From NCBI RefSeq assembly GCF_023016045.1, contig NZ_JALKAP010000004.1, forward strand, positions 1 to 64,000: DNA of 64,000 nucleotides. The letters run 5' to 3'. Below the pieces are notes generated by a model. The model worked only from the letters and a program-made list of their open reading frames with translations, was not told where the DNA came from and made no database searches. This document shows positions 1-9,607 of the stretch, in pieces. The stretch comes from Marinobacter sp. S6332. Its GTDB lineage: Bacteria > Pseudomonadota > Gammaproteobacteria > Pseudomonadales > Oleiphilaceae. The translations under genes were made by a program, and so were the position numbers. How positions within the stretch are numbered: position 1 is the stretch's first letter; every line of letters starts with the position of its first letter.

Positions 1-18
1 TTCGGAATAACGTGGCAT
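1..18 (-). CDS. Insertion-sequence transposase OrfA, first six codons only
   Basis: Six codons (MPRYSE) run from ATG at 16-18 off the left edge of the window. A GGGAG Shine-Dalgarno sits about seven bases upstream. Many IS3-family OrfA proteins begin this way and continue into a helix-turn-helix, but only the start is visible, so the assignment depends on context: the start lies just inside what looks like an element end. Confidence 0.5.
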
Positions 19-87
19 GAATGCTCCCATGCCGCCCCTGATTGGTTAAATTCAGGCGAAATCGCCAACTGGACAACTAGGCTGACA
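1..87 (-). mobile_element. End of an insertion sequence (probably IS3-type), truncated by the window edge
   Basis: Read on the minus strand, this stretch looks like the left end of an insertion sequence: a start near TGTCAGCCTAG (position 87 downward), about 70 bases of leader, a GGGAG ribosome site, then ATG at 18 opening a frame MPRYSE that leaves the window. That N-terminus resembles OrfA proteins of IS3-type transposases as I remember them; this is recognition, not a search. The dctB reading frame begins immediately beyond, at about 88-96, while the same frame has a TAG at 78-80, so the junction is abrupt. The exact element end and target duplication cannot be fixed without the other end. 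Confidence 0.6.
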
Positions 88-965
88 GAGGGGGGTACCT
101 GCGTGAACGTTATCGTCGTGAAGCAGAGCTGGCCCTAAGAGGGGAGCAACTTGAACTCCGTGTTGCTGAACGAACGGCCGATCTGGAACATTCCAACCGC
201 AAACTGCTGGATGAAATTCGCGAACGCGAGCGCGCCCAGAGTGAGTTGCGAGAAACTCAACAGGAGTTGATTCAAGCAGCCAAACTGGCGGTGTTGGGGC
301 AAATGTCGGCGGGTCTTAATCACGAAATGAGCCAGCCGCTTACTGCAATCCAAACTTACGCCAGAAACAGTCGGCGGTTTTTAGAGAAAGGCGCCGCCGA
401 TATGGTGGATGAGAACCTCGGTGAAATCGTGCTTCTGTGCGACAAAATGGCAGAGCTTACCCGCCAATTCAGAGTGTTTGCTCGCAAATCGGAAGGGCCG
501 CCAACCATTGTGGATTTTCGCCTGTCTGTGGATGCGTCTCTGAAAATTATCGCGGCGCAGAAGAGCAGTGCAGACATTGATATTCGTTGGAACCGCCCTG
601 AACAGCCGGTGCTATGCCATGGCGATTTGATTCGAATTGAACAGGTTATGGTTAACCTACTGGCCAATGCGGTGCAGGCCGTTGAGAACCAAAAGCAGCC
701 GGTCATTACTGTAGATGTTGAAGAACAGGGAGAGAGCTGGCGTTGTTTTGTTCGGGATAACGGTCCAGGCCTACCAGCAAATACAGAGCAGATTTTCGAA
801 CCCTTCTTTACGACCAAGTCAGTGAAGCAGGGGCTGGGGCTGGGGTTGTCTATTTCAAGGCAGATTGCGGATGCCTTGGGTGGCCGGCTTACTGGGCGCA
901 ATCGCAGCGATGCGCCAGGTGCAGAATTTGAATTTACCCTGAAAAAACGGGAGGCCACGGAATGA
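88..965 (+). pseudogene. dctB: dctB, C4-dicarboxylate sensor kinase: 3' remnant cut by an insertion sequence
   Basis: The frame open from about position 81 encodes a coiled-coil linker (YLRERYRREAEL, then RVAERTADLEHSNRKLL), then a HisKA dimerisation domain with the phosphoacceptor in GLNHEMSQPLTAIQTYARN, and an HATPase domain with N box (LLANAVQAVE), G1 (DNGPGLP), F (PFFTTKS) and G2 (GLGLGLSIS). This matches the cytoplasmic half of DctB, the kinase that senses C4-dicarboxylates and phosphorylates DctD. The two membrane segments and the periplasmic sensor domain are missing; an in-frame TAG lies at 78-80, where the sequence becomes insertion-element-like. No ATG occurs in frame until about 303; TTG at 246 is a possible internal start. 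The 3' end overlaps dctD as ATGA. The remnant could be silent or an unregulated soluble kinase. Confidence 0.75.
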
Positions 966-2314
966 CGGAACCCTCGATTATTTTTGTAGATGATGACCCA
1001 CACATCCGTAAAGCCATGACCCAAACACTCACTTTGGAAGACTTACCTGTGAGTTGCTTTGAGAGTGCCGAATCGGGCCTTGAGGTTATTACGCCGGAAT
1101 ACAACGGCGTTGTGCTGTGCGATTACAACATGCCGGGCATGGATGGGCTTGAGATGCTGAACGCGATTCAAGCAGTGGACAAGACCATCCCCGTTATCAT
1201 TCTTACCGGCCAAGGCGACATCAGTACGGCAGTGTCTGCCATGCAGCAGGGCGCTTATGATTTTATTGAGAAGCCGTTTGATCACGATGCCTTGATTGAA
1301 CTCCTGCGTCATGCTCTGGAAAAGCGCCATTTGGCGTTGGAAAACCGCAGGCTCAAGGCGCAGTTGCGCCACCTGGCCCGCCCCGGCCCGAGAATTCTCG
1401 GCGACACGCCCAGCATGCAAAAGGTGATGGATACCATCACGCCCATTCTGGATATTTCTGCCAACACTTTGTTGTTTGGTGAGACTGGCTCCGGTAAGGA
1501 TGCGCTGGCCCGTTATATTCATGAGAACAGCCCAAGGGGCGCGCACAATTTCGTGGCGATTAACTGCGGCGCGGTGCCCGAAAACCTTATCGAGAGTGAG
1601 CTGTTTGGCCACGAAGCAGGGGCCTTTACCGGTGCGGATAAACGCCGTATAGGTAAGATTGAACATGCACACTTGGGCACTTTATTTTTGGATGAAGTGG
1701 AAAGCATGCCCATGCCGCTGCAGATCAAACTGTTGCGTGTGCTAGAAGAACAAAAGGTAGAGCGCTTGGGCAGCAACCAAGTGCAGGATGTGGATGTTCG
1801 CATTATTGCGGCTACCAAAGCCGATTTGAAGGCACTCAGTGATGAGGGGAGCTTTCGTGCGGATCTGTATTACCGGCTGAATGTGGTGAAAGTGGATATT
1901 CCTCCCCTACGGGAGCGTAAAGAAGATATTCCCATGTTATTTCACCACTTTGTGCTGATCGCCGCAGCCCGGTATGACCGGGAGAGCATTCCGCTAGATG
2001 CCAGTCAGGCTGCGCGCTTGATGCACCATAGCTGGCCGGGAAATGTTCGTGAATTGCGTAATTTGGCAGAGCGTTATGTGTTGTTGGGGCCGTTGGCTTT
2101 GGATGACAGTGAGCCGGTGGCAAAAGCAGATGTGAGTGGGCGGAGAACGCTTGCAGAAATGATGGATAGCTTTGAACACTCCGTGCTGACCAGCGCCCTC
2201 AATGCGTGTCACGGCAGTATCAAAGACACCATGGTGCAACTGGGTGTTGCTCGAAAAACGCTCTACGATAAGATGAAAAAACATGGCTTGGATAAGGCTC
2301 AGTTTAAGGACTAA
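962..2314 (+). CDS. dctD: DctD, sigma54-dependent response regulator for C4-dicarboxylate transport
   Basis: A 450-residue NtrC-type activator. The receiver domain spans about residues 5-120, with the acidic pocket D10-D12, phosphoacceptor D54 in CDYNMPG and the conserved lysine in EKPFD. The AAA+ domain (about 145-380) carries Walker A GETGSGKD, the sigma54-contacting loop GAFTGA, and Walker B LFLDEVE. A Fis-type helix-turn-helix closes the protein. DctD normally activates dctA or dctPQM transport genes with RNA polymerase-sigma54; no such transport gene or sigma54 promoter is seen here. The start overlaps the dctB stop (ATGA), implying translational coupling with a gene that is now truncated. 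Confidence 0.9.
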   Translation: MTEPSIIFVDDDPHIRKAMTQTLTLEDLPVSCFESAESGLEVITPEYNGVVLCDYNMPGMDGLEMLNAIQAVDKTIPVIILTGQGDISTAVSAMQQGAYDFIEKPFDHDALIELLRHALEKRHLALENRRLKAQLRHLARPGPRILGDTPSMQKVMDTITPILDISANTLLFGETGSGKDALARYIHENSPRGAHNFVAINCGAVPENLIESELFGHEAGAFTGADKRRIGKIEHAHLGTLFLDEVESMPMPLQIKLLRVLEEQKVERLGSNQVQDVDVRIIAATKADLKALSDEGSFRADLYYRLNVVKVDIPPLRERKEDIPMLFHHFVLIAAARYDRESIPLDASQAARLMHHSWPGNVRELRNLAERYVLLGPLALDDSEPVAKADVSGRRTLAEMMDSFEHSVLTSALNACHGSIKDTMVQLGVARKTLYDKMKKHGLDKAQFKD

Positions 2315-2584
2315 GCCTTATCCTCGTGCACAGCTCCGGTTTTGGCTTACCGGTATCCGGCGCTTTAATTCAGGCCAAGGCATAGTTTTGTTTGTTAAGC
2401 ATGGCAGCAGCTGCCAAAGGCGGATTAGAAGTTTTTGGAGTGGAGTGTTTGGTGTCCTAAGATCTGATAGGTTATTACCGATAGTTTCTAAAAATAGATG
2501 CACTTAAGGCGCCCCTTTTTTGTGGGCAGAACGTATACTCTTCATAATATGTAGCATATATACCCACAAGTTGAATGGGCTAAC

Positions 2585-5500
2585 ATGACCAGAAACAAGT
2601 CTCGCGACGCATTCGATATTGTCCCTTGGAGCCAGAGCTTTGAGACGGGTGTAGAAATTATTGACGAGCAGCATCGCCAGCTGGTTAACCTGTTGAACAA
2701 TCTTGCACACCAATATGTCTATGGCTTCGAAGCTGAACAATTCAAAGACATTGTTAGTGGTCTGGTCGATTACGCTAAGTATCACTTCGAAACAGAGGAG
2801 TGCCTTTGGGAGGAAGCGTTCGAAGGTGATGAATGGCTTGTTCAGCACCGCAACTCCCATGATGGCTTTGTTGGGAAAGTTCGCGAAATGCAGGCACAGG
2901 TTGAACACAGCGCAACTTTGTCTGGTATTGATGATTTACTTTCGTTTTTGATTAGTTGGCTTGCGCATCATATTTTACACGACGATAGAAGCATGGCCTT
3001 TGCACTCAAAGAGCTCCGCAAGGGACAGACACTGGCCGACGCCAAAGCGATATCGAAAAAGGCACTGAGTGGTCAGGCATCGAGCTTGATTCATAGTGTA
3101 CTCGCGATGTACAAGCAGCTATCGGGCTACACACTTGCGTTGCAGAGAGAGGTGCATGCTCGTGATATGGCCGAGAGACAGTTGCGGGAACAGGAGAGCT
3201 ACTGGAAGTCAGTATTGGGGGCAACTAATGACTCTCTTTGGGACTGCAACCTGCAAGTTTCGGATGTAACCGACCGTGAAGACACTGCGAAATTTTTAAC
3301 CAAAGCCGGCCAGCGGATTCATCCCGAAGACTGGCCGGGTGTGAGAGAAGATCTTATCGCTCATTTGCTGGGCAACACTGAGGTGTTCAGCCATCACTAT
3401 CGTGTTTTGGAAAGCAACGGCAAAGAGTGTTGGGTGCAGTCACGGGGCAAAGTGATTGCTCATGATTCCGATGGTCGCCCGTTACGTATAATTGGCACCC
3501 AAACAGATATCACTGAGCGCAAAACGCAAGAGTTGGTTCTACTGCGGGAAAGGGATACCCGCTTATTGATTAGTGATTTTGCATCAGACTTTATGACGTC
3601 TGCGCCGGAAGAATTCGATACGGTTATAGAACGAGCCTTGCAGCGAGGCGGTGAATACATGGGGGCAGACCGCACCTACATTTTTCTTGTTGATGACAAT
3701 CGCGAGTACATGAGCAATACCCATGAATGGTGTGCGGCCGGCATTTCTCCAGAAATAGATAATTTGAAGAACATTCCTTCGAATCTGGTTCCTTGGTGGT
3801 GGCAACAATTGAGTTCTACCGGCTATGTGCTGGTTCCCGAGGTGAGTGGTATGCCCCCTGAAGCGCATGCCGAATATGTCATTCTGGAGTCTCAGGGTAT
3901 TAAGTCTGTCTGTGTGTACCCGCTGTATATGAAAGATGAGCTTACAGGGTTTTTGGGAAACGATGCGGTTCAAGCGGCACAGAATTGGGGTGCGGATGTT
4001 TTAGAGTTTTTGGGGTTGATGAGTGATCTTTTGAGTATTGCTCTGGAATACAGGCAGTTACAAAAGCACCGCGAGCAAGCAAGGCGTCGTCTCGAGCGGG
4101 CGGAGCAGCAAGCTCATGTGGGCCACTGGGGCTATGACCTGAATTCGGGCGAGGTATTCTGGTCTGAGGAAACCTCCCGGATTATCGAACGGGATCTAAC
4201 ATTTTCAGCGCCAACATATCTGGATATGGTGCATCCAGAAGACCGTAAGGAAGCCTACGAGGCTTTCCAGAAAGCCAAAAACGAAATAAGTCATCTGCAA
4301 ACAGAGCATCGGGTGTGCCTTTCGGGCGATCGGAACAAATATCTGGAAGTTCGTGGTCAATTTGAAGCTGGGCCCGATGGCAAGCCAGCCAGAGTAGAAG
4401 GTACGGTTCAAGATGTAAGTGAGCGAGTAGAGCACAGGGAACAATTGCGTCGCCTTGCCTATGAAGATGAACTGACCGGTTTACCAAACCGAAGAGCACT
4501 TGATAAGAAACTTCAGCAGGAAGTTGAGCACTGTAAACAGCATGGTAAGCATTTGGTTATGGCTTTGCTGGATCTGGACAACTTTCGTGAAGCAAACGAC
4601 CGTTACGGCCCAGCGCTGGGGGATGAAATACTGGTGGCGTTGAGTCGTCGCATGCAACTGGTTTGCGGCGAATCCGCAGTTGTTAGCCGTATTGGTGGCG
4701 ATGAATTTGTGGTGTTGTTTCCGAGAATGGTTCCAGATGACGATGCGTTTCCACAACTGCGCAGGTTGCTGGCCGCAATCAACGAACCACTGGTCGTCTC
4801 AGGTGTAGAGGTGAATATAACCGTCAGCATCGGTGTCACGTCTTATCCGCAACCTGGGAATCCGGCAGAAGAACAACTATTCCGGCAGGTTCAGCAGGCA
4901 CTTTATCAAGCCAAAATGCAGGGCAAAAATCGCTTGGAGCAATATGACATCCAGCTGGAACACAACACGCGAGCATTGACTTGCAAACTGGAGGAGATCA
5001 AACAAGCGCTGTTGGATGGAGAGTTCGTACTTTACTACCAACCACAGGTCAGTATGGCCGAGGGAACCGTCCTCGGGGTGGAGGCACTTATACGCTGGCA
5101 GAAACCGTCGGGTGAAATTGTGCCACCGGGAGTTTTTCTACCCGTGATTCAGGATCACCCGTTAGAAGTGGAAATTGGGGACTGGGTTATCAATGCAGCA
5201 TTGAGCCAGATAGGGGTATGGCAGGAACATGGGTTACATCTGGAAGTAAGCGTGAACGTGACCAGCTTACAAATTCTGGACGACAGCTTTACGAGTAAAC
5301 TGAAAGCAGAGTTGGCAGTTCACCCTCTGGTGCCGGCGCGAGCGCTTAAAATCGAAATACTGGAAAGCAGCGCGTTGCACGATTTGGAGAAAGTCAGCAG
5401 GGTTATGAGGGAGTGCCGGAAACTGGGCGTACAGTTTGCTTTAGACGATTTCGGCACAGGTTTTTCTTCGCTTTCTTATCTCAAACACTTACCTGCCAAC

Positions 5501-6112
5501 ATATTAAAAATTGATCAAAGCTTTGTTCGCAACATGCTCAATGATCCAGGTGATTTGTCTATCATCTCCGGCATAGTGGGTATGTCGCAGGCTTTCGGTT
5601 TGCAGGTTCTTGCTGAAGGTGTAGAAACAGAAGAGCATGGTGATCTATTGCTACGCCTTGGATGTGAGTTGGGCCAAGGCTACGGTATCGCCCGGCCAAT
5701 GAAAGCTGAAGATCTGCCGGGCTGGGTTCTCAACTGGCAGATCCCCAGTGACTGGCATGAGCAGAAGCCAGTCGCGTTCCAGAACATACTGCTTCTCCAC
5801 GCTGAGGTGGAGCACCGATATTGGGTGAACCGGTTAGAGCAGTGGCTACAAGGTAAAGTTGATGTTTTACCAACTTTGCAGGCCACCCACTGCAAGGTCG
5901 GTAGTTGGATTGAACAAGATGGGCGCCGTCGTTTCAAAAATAACCCGGCTTTTATCGAATTAGTGATTGATCACGAACGCTTGCATCAGGCAGGAGATGA
6001 GGCTGTGGCCGCGCATGCCCATGGCGGTGAGCATGTGGTTAACGAGAAGCTGTCTGAAATACGTGAATGCAGGGATCGGGTTTTATTGGCTCTGAGACGA
6101 TTACAGAGCTAG
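2585..6112 (+). CDS. Bacteriohemerythrin-PAS-GAF-PAS-GGDEF-EAL-CZB protein (c-di-GMP turnover)
   Basis: A 1175-residue soluble multidomain protein. The N-terminus is a complete bacteriohemerythrin with all seven di-iron ligands: H30, H67, E71, H88, H92, H129 and D134. Next come a PAS domain (about 205-312), a GAF domain (about 335-488), a second PAS (about 505-615), a GGDEF domain with intact RIGGDEF near 702, and an EAL domain with EALIRW near 831, DDFGTGFSS, LKIDQSFV and AEGVETEE. The last 110 residues fit the CZB zinc-binding domain: H in LLHAEVEH, CKVGSWI, and the HERLHQ pair. No membrane segment is visible. Both catalytic domains look intact, so it may make or degrade c-di-GMP; no RxxD inhibitory site precedes GGDEF. 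Oxygen or iron state and zinc or redox state are the likely inputs (inference). The next gene shares the CZB domain. Confidence 0.88.
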   Translation: MTRNKSRDAFDIVPWSQSFETGVEIIDEQHRQLVNLLNNLAHQYVYGFEAEQFKDIVSGLVDYAKYHFETEECLWEEAFEGDEWLVQHRNSHDGFVGKVREMQAQVEHSATLSGIDDLLSFLISWLAHHILHDDRSMAFALKELRKGQTLADAKAISKKALSGQASSLIHSVLAMYKQLSGYTLALQREVHARDMAERQLREQESYWKSVLGATNDSLWDCNLQVSDVTDREDTAKFLTKAGQRIHPEDWPGVREDLIAHLLGNTEVFSHHYRVLESNGKECWVQSRGKVIAHDSDGRPLRIIGTQTDITERKTQELVLLRERDTRLLISDFASDFMTSAPEEFDTVIERALQRGGEYMGADRTYIFLVDDNREYMSNTHEWCAAGISPEIDNLKNIPSNLVPWWWQQLSSTGYVLVPEVSGMPPEAHAEYVILESQGIKSVCVYPLYMKDELTGFLGNDAVQAAQNWGADVLEFLGLMSDLLSIALEYRQLQKHREQARRRLERAEQQAHVGHWGYDLNSGEVFWSEETSRIIERDLTFSAPTYLDMVHPEDRKEAYEAFQKAKNEISHLQTEHRVCLSGDRNKYLEVRGQFEAGPDGKPARVEGTVQDVSERVEHREQLRRLAYEDELTGLPNRRALDKKLQQEVEHCKQHGKHLVMALLDLDNFREANDRYGPALGDEILVALSRRMQLVCGESAVVSRIGGDEFVVLFPRMVPDDDAFPQLRRLLAAINEPLVVSGVEVNITVSIGVTSYPQPGNPAEEQLFRQVQQALYQAKMQGKNRLEQYDIQLEHNTRALTCKLEEIKQALLDGEFVLYYQPQVSMAEGTVLGVEALIRWQKPSGEIVPPGVFLPVIQDHPLEVEIGDWVINAALSQIGVWQEHGLHLEVSVNVTSLQILDDSFTSKLKAELAVHPLVPARALKIEILESSALHDLEKVSRVMRECRKLGVQFALDDFGTGFSSLSYLKHLPANILKIDQSFVRNMLNDPGDLSIISGIVGMSQAFGLQVLAEGVETEEHGDLLLRLGCELGQGYGIARPMKAEDLPGWVLNWQIPSDWHEQKPVAFQNILLLHAEVEHRYWVNRLEQWLQGKVDVLPTLQATHCKVGSWIEQDGRRRFKNNPAFIELVIDHERLHQAGDEAVAAHAHGGEHVVNEKLSEIRECRDRVLLALRRLQS

Positions 6113-6172
6113 ATTTATGACACAAAAGAACATCGAATTTTAGCTGCTAAAGTTCCGCATCTTAGACATTAA

Positions 6173-7567
6173 ATGGCTAATCGAAATAAAGGTAAATTTA
6201 ACGCTATGCTTTTAACGAAAAAGAATGCCAGACACATGCTCGAGGACGTTCTGGATGGCAAGAATTGGCAGAGTGCGCCTGAGTGGTTATCACCTTTGGT
6301 GGCCTACTTAAAAGATTCGAGCCAAAAAGAACTGGGTATCGCTAATGGTGTGGTAAGTGTTTCTTTGCACACTTCCGAGCTGGGATTAAATGCGTTGGAG
6401 TTTGACGCCCGGATTAATAATCTGGTTAACAAAATCCAAACCCTTGCAGCCGCTATCGAAGAAATGTCAGCCAGTGCCTCAGAGGTAGGTAGCCTTGGTC
6501 AAGATGTCTTACATCAAGCGTCTAGTGTTCATGGGTATACTAAGGAATCAAGTTCGGCATTAGATGAAATGGAAGCTCGTTTGGCAGAAGTCGATGTCTC
6601 TCTAACTCAGGCGTATGAAGAGATGGCAGCCCTCGCGGAGAAGACTAAAAGCATTGAATTCCTAACGAATACCGTCAACGAAATATCAGATCAAACAAAC
6701 CTGCTTGCGCTTAACGCTGCCATTGAAGCCGCACGTGCCGGTGAAGCCGGGCGTGGGTTTGCCGTGGTTGCAGATGAAGTGCGTAAGCTTGCCGCACGCA
6801 GTGCTGAGGCGGCCGAAGAAATTAACGACATCGTTACTAACATTACAGCTAGCTCTGGAGGAGTCCAGCAACGGTTGAGCCGGTCCGTTGATGCCGTGAA
6901 AAAATCTGGGGAGAGCCGGGAGCGAGTTTATAATGCTATACAGCATTCACGGGAATCTGCGAATCAGAACTTTGATCAGGCGACAGCTATTGCTTCAGCC
7001 GCTGAAGAACAGAGTCAGGTCTCCCATGACATGGCGGAACAAGTTAGCTCCAACTCTGAAGATTCCGATGCTATGGCCCGAATTTTTCGTGGGCTGATGG
7101 AAGCCTTGGCACCGCTACGAACCGATGCTAGGGATATCTTTTCGAACGTGCGCGTAGTTACACCGTGTCTGGCGCTTGCCAGTGCAAAACGTGATCACGT
7201 TGTTTGGGTTGACAGGATCATTCGTTTCGCAATTTTCGGTGAAAAAACGATCACAGAGGATGAAATCAAAGATCATAACGAATGCCGTCTTGGTCAGTTC
7301 CTGATCAGTGAAAAAGCCAAAGGAGTTTTGAAACTAAGTAGTGCAGAGCGCCTGATCAAGGAAGCTCACCCCAAAGTACATGCTGTAGGGAGAGAGCTTT
7401 TCAAGTTGGCACAAGACTTCAACAGCAGCCGTATTGATCCAGACAACTATAATGCTCAATCCCAAGAGCTGATGAGTAAGTTAAAGTCGTCATCATTAGA
7501 GGTGATTGAACTACTAGATGCACTGATAACAGAAACCACTGCCAGCAGTGCTGTCCGTCATCAGTAA
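6173..7567 (+). CDS. Soluble methyl-accepting chemotaxis protein with C-terminal CZB domain
   Basis: A 464-residue chemoreceptor-like protein without membrane segments. The conserved signalling hairpin lies at about residues 165-210 ([20 protein letters not shown] and the following [15 protein letters not shown]). The C-terminus (about 330-455) is a CZB domain with its ligand pattern: H in [10 protein letters not shown] in ECRLGQFL, and two H in AHPKVHAVG. Family knowledge: CZB domains bind zinc through a His3Cys set and respond to zinc or oxidants. The gene follows the hemerythrin-GGDEF-EAL-CZB gene by 60 bases on the same strand. The start is uncertain: neither ATG 6173 nor ATG 6206 has a well-placed ribosome site. 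No cheA or cheW is nearby, so it must use arrays encoded elsewhere. Confidence 0.85.
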   Translation: MANRNKGKFNAMLLTKKNARHMLEDVLDGKNWQSAPEWLSPLVAYLKDSSQKELGIANGVVSVSLHTSELGLNALEFDARINNLVNKIQTLAAAIEEMSASASEVGSLGQDVLHQASSVHGYTKESSSALDEMEARLAEVDVSLTQAYEEMAALAEKTKSIEFLTNTVNEISDQTNLLALNAAIEAARAGEAGRGFAVVADEVRKLAARSAEAAEEINDIVTNITASSGGVQQRLSRSVDAVKKSGESRERVYNAIQHSRESANQNFDQATAIASAAEEQSQVSHDMAEQVSSNSEDSDAMARIFRGLMEALAPLRTDARDIFSNVRVVTPCLALASAKRDHVVWVDRIIRFAIFGEKTITEDEIKDHNECRLGQFLISEKAKGVLKLSSAERLIKEAHPKVHAVGRELFKLAQDFNSSRIDPDNYNAQSQELMSKLKSSSLEVIELLDALITETTASSAVRHQ

Positions 7568-7617
7568 AGGGATTACTCCGGTAGCTTATCGCGAAAGCTG
7601 AAAAACCTTAGCAACCG

Positions 7618-7637
7618 CCAACCTCATCAGAGGTTGG
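7618..7637. terminator. Hairpin between convergent genes
   Basis: CCAACCTC and GAGGTTGG form a perfect 8-bp stem with an ATCA loop that includes the stop codon (7627-7629) of the minus-strand PhoH-like gene. A short T-rich tract follows on the minus strand only after about ten more bases, so it is a weak terminator candidate serving either convergent gene. Confidence 0.35.
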
Positions 7638-9024
7638 CTTCTGCAAACTCCGCGAGTAGTGAGCGTGGTACACCTTGCAGGTGAATATGTCCACCATGGC
7701 TGAAGGTCTTGAAGCGTTCGGTCATATAGGTGAGGCCAGAACTCAATGCACTAAGATACGGCGTGTCGATCTGTGCCAAGTTGCCTAGGCAGATCACCTT
7801 GGAGCCGTTACCTGCGCGGGTGATGATCGTTTTGATCTGGTGCGGAGTCAGGTTCTGGGACTCATCAATAATGATCAGGCTGTGTTGGAAGCTGCGACCA
7901 CGAATGTAGTTCATGGATTTGAAGTGCAAAGGCACCTTGCTGAGAATATAGTCCACGCTAGCGGTCATATTCTCATCGTCTTCGTGTAGGGCTTCCAGAT
8001 TGTCCACGATGGCACCCAACCAGGGCTCCATTTTTTCCGCCTCTGTGCCGGGCAAAAAGCCGATGTCTTCATCCAGCCCCTGTGTTGAACGTGTAGCAAT
8101 AATCCGCTTGTAGAGCTTGCTGGCCACGGTCATCTCAATGCAGGCTGCCAGCGCCAGAATGGTTTTACCGGAACCTGCGGAGCCCGTGAGGTTAACCAAA
8201 TGGATATCGGGGTCCAGCAGCAGGTTCAGTGCCATGGCTTGATAGATATCCCGAGGTACTAGGCCCCAGACTTCTTCGTTCATCAGGTCGTGCTGGTGCA
8301 GATCACGGATAACCACTTGGGTGTCTGTAATCTCAACGGCTCTGCCGATAAATCCCTGTTCATCAAGCACAAATTCGTTGATGTTGAGTTTTGCCAGCTC
8401 GCCCTCGCGTTTGAGAATATGCTCGGTTGCGCCTTGCCTTTGCACAGTTTCCACTTTGGCGATGGTGTCCCAAAACGAATTGGGGAACTCAATGTAGCCT
8501 TTTGGCAGTAGGTCGATGTCATCAACCAACTGGTCGTTTTGGTAGTCCTGAGCTTCTACACCGAAGCCTCGGGCTTTCAGGCGCATGTTGATGTCTTTAC
8601 TGACCAGTATGATGTCCCGTGACTTGTGCCGCCCCTGAAGTGCTGCGAGTGTGTTGATAATCTTGTTGTCGTTCAGGTGCTCCGGCAGTGAGTGGTTGCC
8701 GGTGTGTTCGGTGCTCATCAAAATGGACAGGGTGCCTAAGGGCTCTGCCATTGTTGCGCGCACGATCGGAACGCCTTTTTCGATATCTTTGGGGCTGGCA
8801 TCACCAAGAAGTCTGTCGATGGTGCGGATAGCCTGACGACAATCCGCCGCCACGCTCTGCTTCCCGCTTTTCAGGCCGTCGAGTTCTTCCAGGACGGTCA
8901 TCGGGATTATGACATCGTGTTCTTCAAAATTGAGGAGGGCGTTCGGGTCGTGGATCAGGACGTTGGTATCGAGGACATACATGGTTCTTCGAGCTTGCGG
9001 TGCACTTTCCGGTGTTCTGGGCAT
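7627..9024 (-). CDS. PhoH-like protein: PIN domain fused to PhoH ATPase
   Basis: A 465-residue cytosolic protein. Residues about 15-145 are a PIN nuclease-like domain beginning MYVLDTNVLIHDP with conserved acidic residues (LDTN, LEELDGLKSG). The C-terminal half is a PhoH-type P-loop ATPase with Walker A TGSAGSGKT and Walker B LIIIDESQNL, followed by the typical GNLAQID. Members of this class (PhoH2/YlaK type) are thought to be RNA helicase/ribonucleases; the cellular role here is unknown. Start chosen at ATG 9024, which has AGAGGTAG upstream. The CBS-domain gene lies 24 bases upstream on the same strand, so they are probably cotranscribed. Confidence 0.88.
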   Translation of the reverse strand: MPRTPESAPQARRTMYVLDTNVLIHDPNALLNFEEHDVIIPMTVLEELDGLKSGKQSVAADCRQAIRTIDRLLGDASPKDIEKGVPIVRATMAEPLGTLSILMSTEHTGNHSLPEHLNDNKIINTLAALQGRHKSRDIILVSKDINMRLKARGFGVEAQDYQNDQLVDDIDLLPKGYIEFPNSFWDTIAKVETVQRQGATEHILKREGELAKLNINEFVLDEQGFIGRAVEITDTQVVIRDLHQHDLMNEEVWGLVPRDIYQAMALNLLLDPDIHLVNLTGSAGSGKTILALAACIEMTVASKLYKRIIATRSTQGLDEDIGFLPGTEAEKMEPWLGAIVDNLEALHEDDENMTASVDYILSKVPLHFKSMNYIRGRSFQHSLIIIDESQNLTPHQIKTIITRAGNGSKVICLGNLAQIDTPYLSALSSGLTYMTERFKTFSHGGHIHLQGVPRSLLAEFAEANL

Positions 9025-9048
9025 AAGGGGCGCTACCTCTGTGATGGT

Positions 9049-9540
9049 TCAGTCGTTACGGGCGCAGCGTTTTGTAAGCTCCTCATCCGAGACGATTTTT
9101 AGCATATCGTAGGTGGTGACAATACCGGTTATCTTTGAATCCCGTGTGACAAAAATACGGTGCAGGTGTTCATTCATCATAATGTTGGCAATGTCGCGCA
9201 CCGGTGTTGTCTCGTCAACCGATAATACGATGGGCGTCATAATATCGCGCACTTCTACCGGCACTTTCCCCATCTCTTCAAAAAGCACCATACGTAAGCG
9301 TCGTGCTTCCTGATGCTCCTCTGCTGTAAGCTCTTTGTCAGCATCAGAGCGGGTGGCGTTCCAGCGAAATTCTGTGATGTCCTTGAGGGTGGCAATGCCA
9401 ACAATTTCGCCAGATTCATCCGTAACAGGGCTACCGGTAATTTCGTTGTCGGTAAGAAACCGCGCTAGACGATCCATTGTCCAGGATTGGGGCACCGCCT
9501 TGATACTGGGCGTCATTATCTCGTATGCGAGTACGGTCAT
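9049..9540 (-). CDS. Two-CBS-domain protein
   Basis: A 163-residue protein made of a CBS pair: EIMTPSIKAVPQSWTMDRLARFL for the first (about 7-65) and DIMTPIVLSVDETTPVRDIA for the second (about 98-155), separated by a charged linker. CBS pairs usually bind adenine nucleotides and regulate a partner domain; here they stand alone. The downstream neighbour on the same strand, 24 bases away, is the PIN-PhoH ATPase gene, a plausible but unproved partner. Confidence 0.85.
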   Translation of the reverse strand: MTVLAYEIMTPSIKAVPQSWTMDRLARFLTDNEITGSPVTDESGEIVGIATLKDITEFRWNATRSDADKELTAEEHQEARRLRMVLFEEMGKVPVEVRDIMTPIVLSVDETTPVRDIANIMMNEHLHRIFVTRDSKITGIVTTYDMLKIVSDEELTKRCARND

Positions 9541-9607
9541 TAGGTGGTATCTGCCTTGTAAAGTCCTTTGTCCAGAGCTTAGCCTTTCATACCCTGTTCG
9601 TCACCCC

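Noticed and set aside
2283-2507. A 74-codon plus-strand frame after dctD
   Set aside because: It overlaps the dctD end, has no ribosome site, signal or family likeness, and reads like ordinary spacer.
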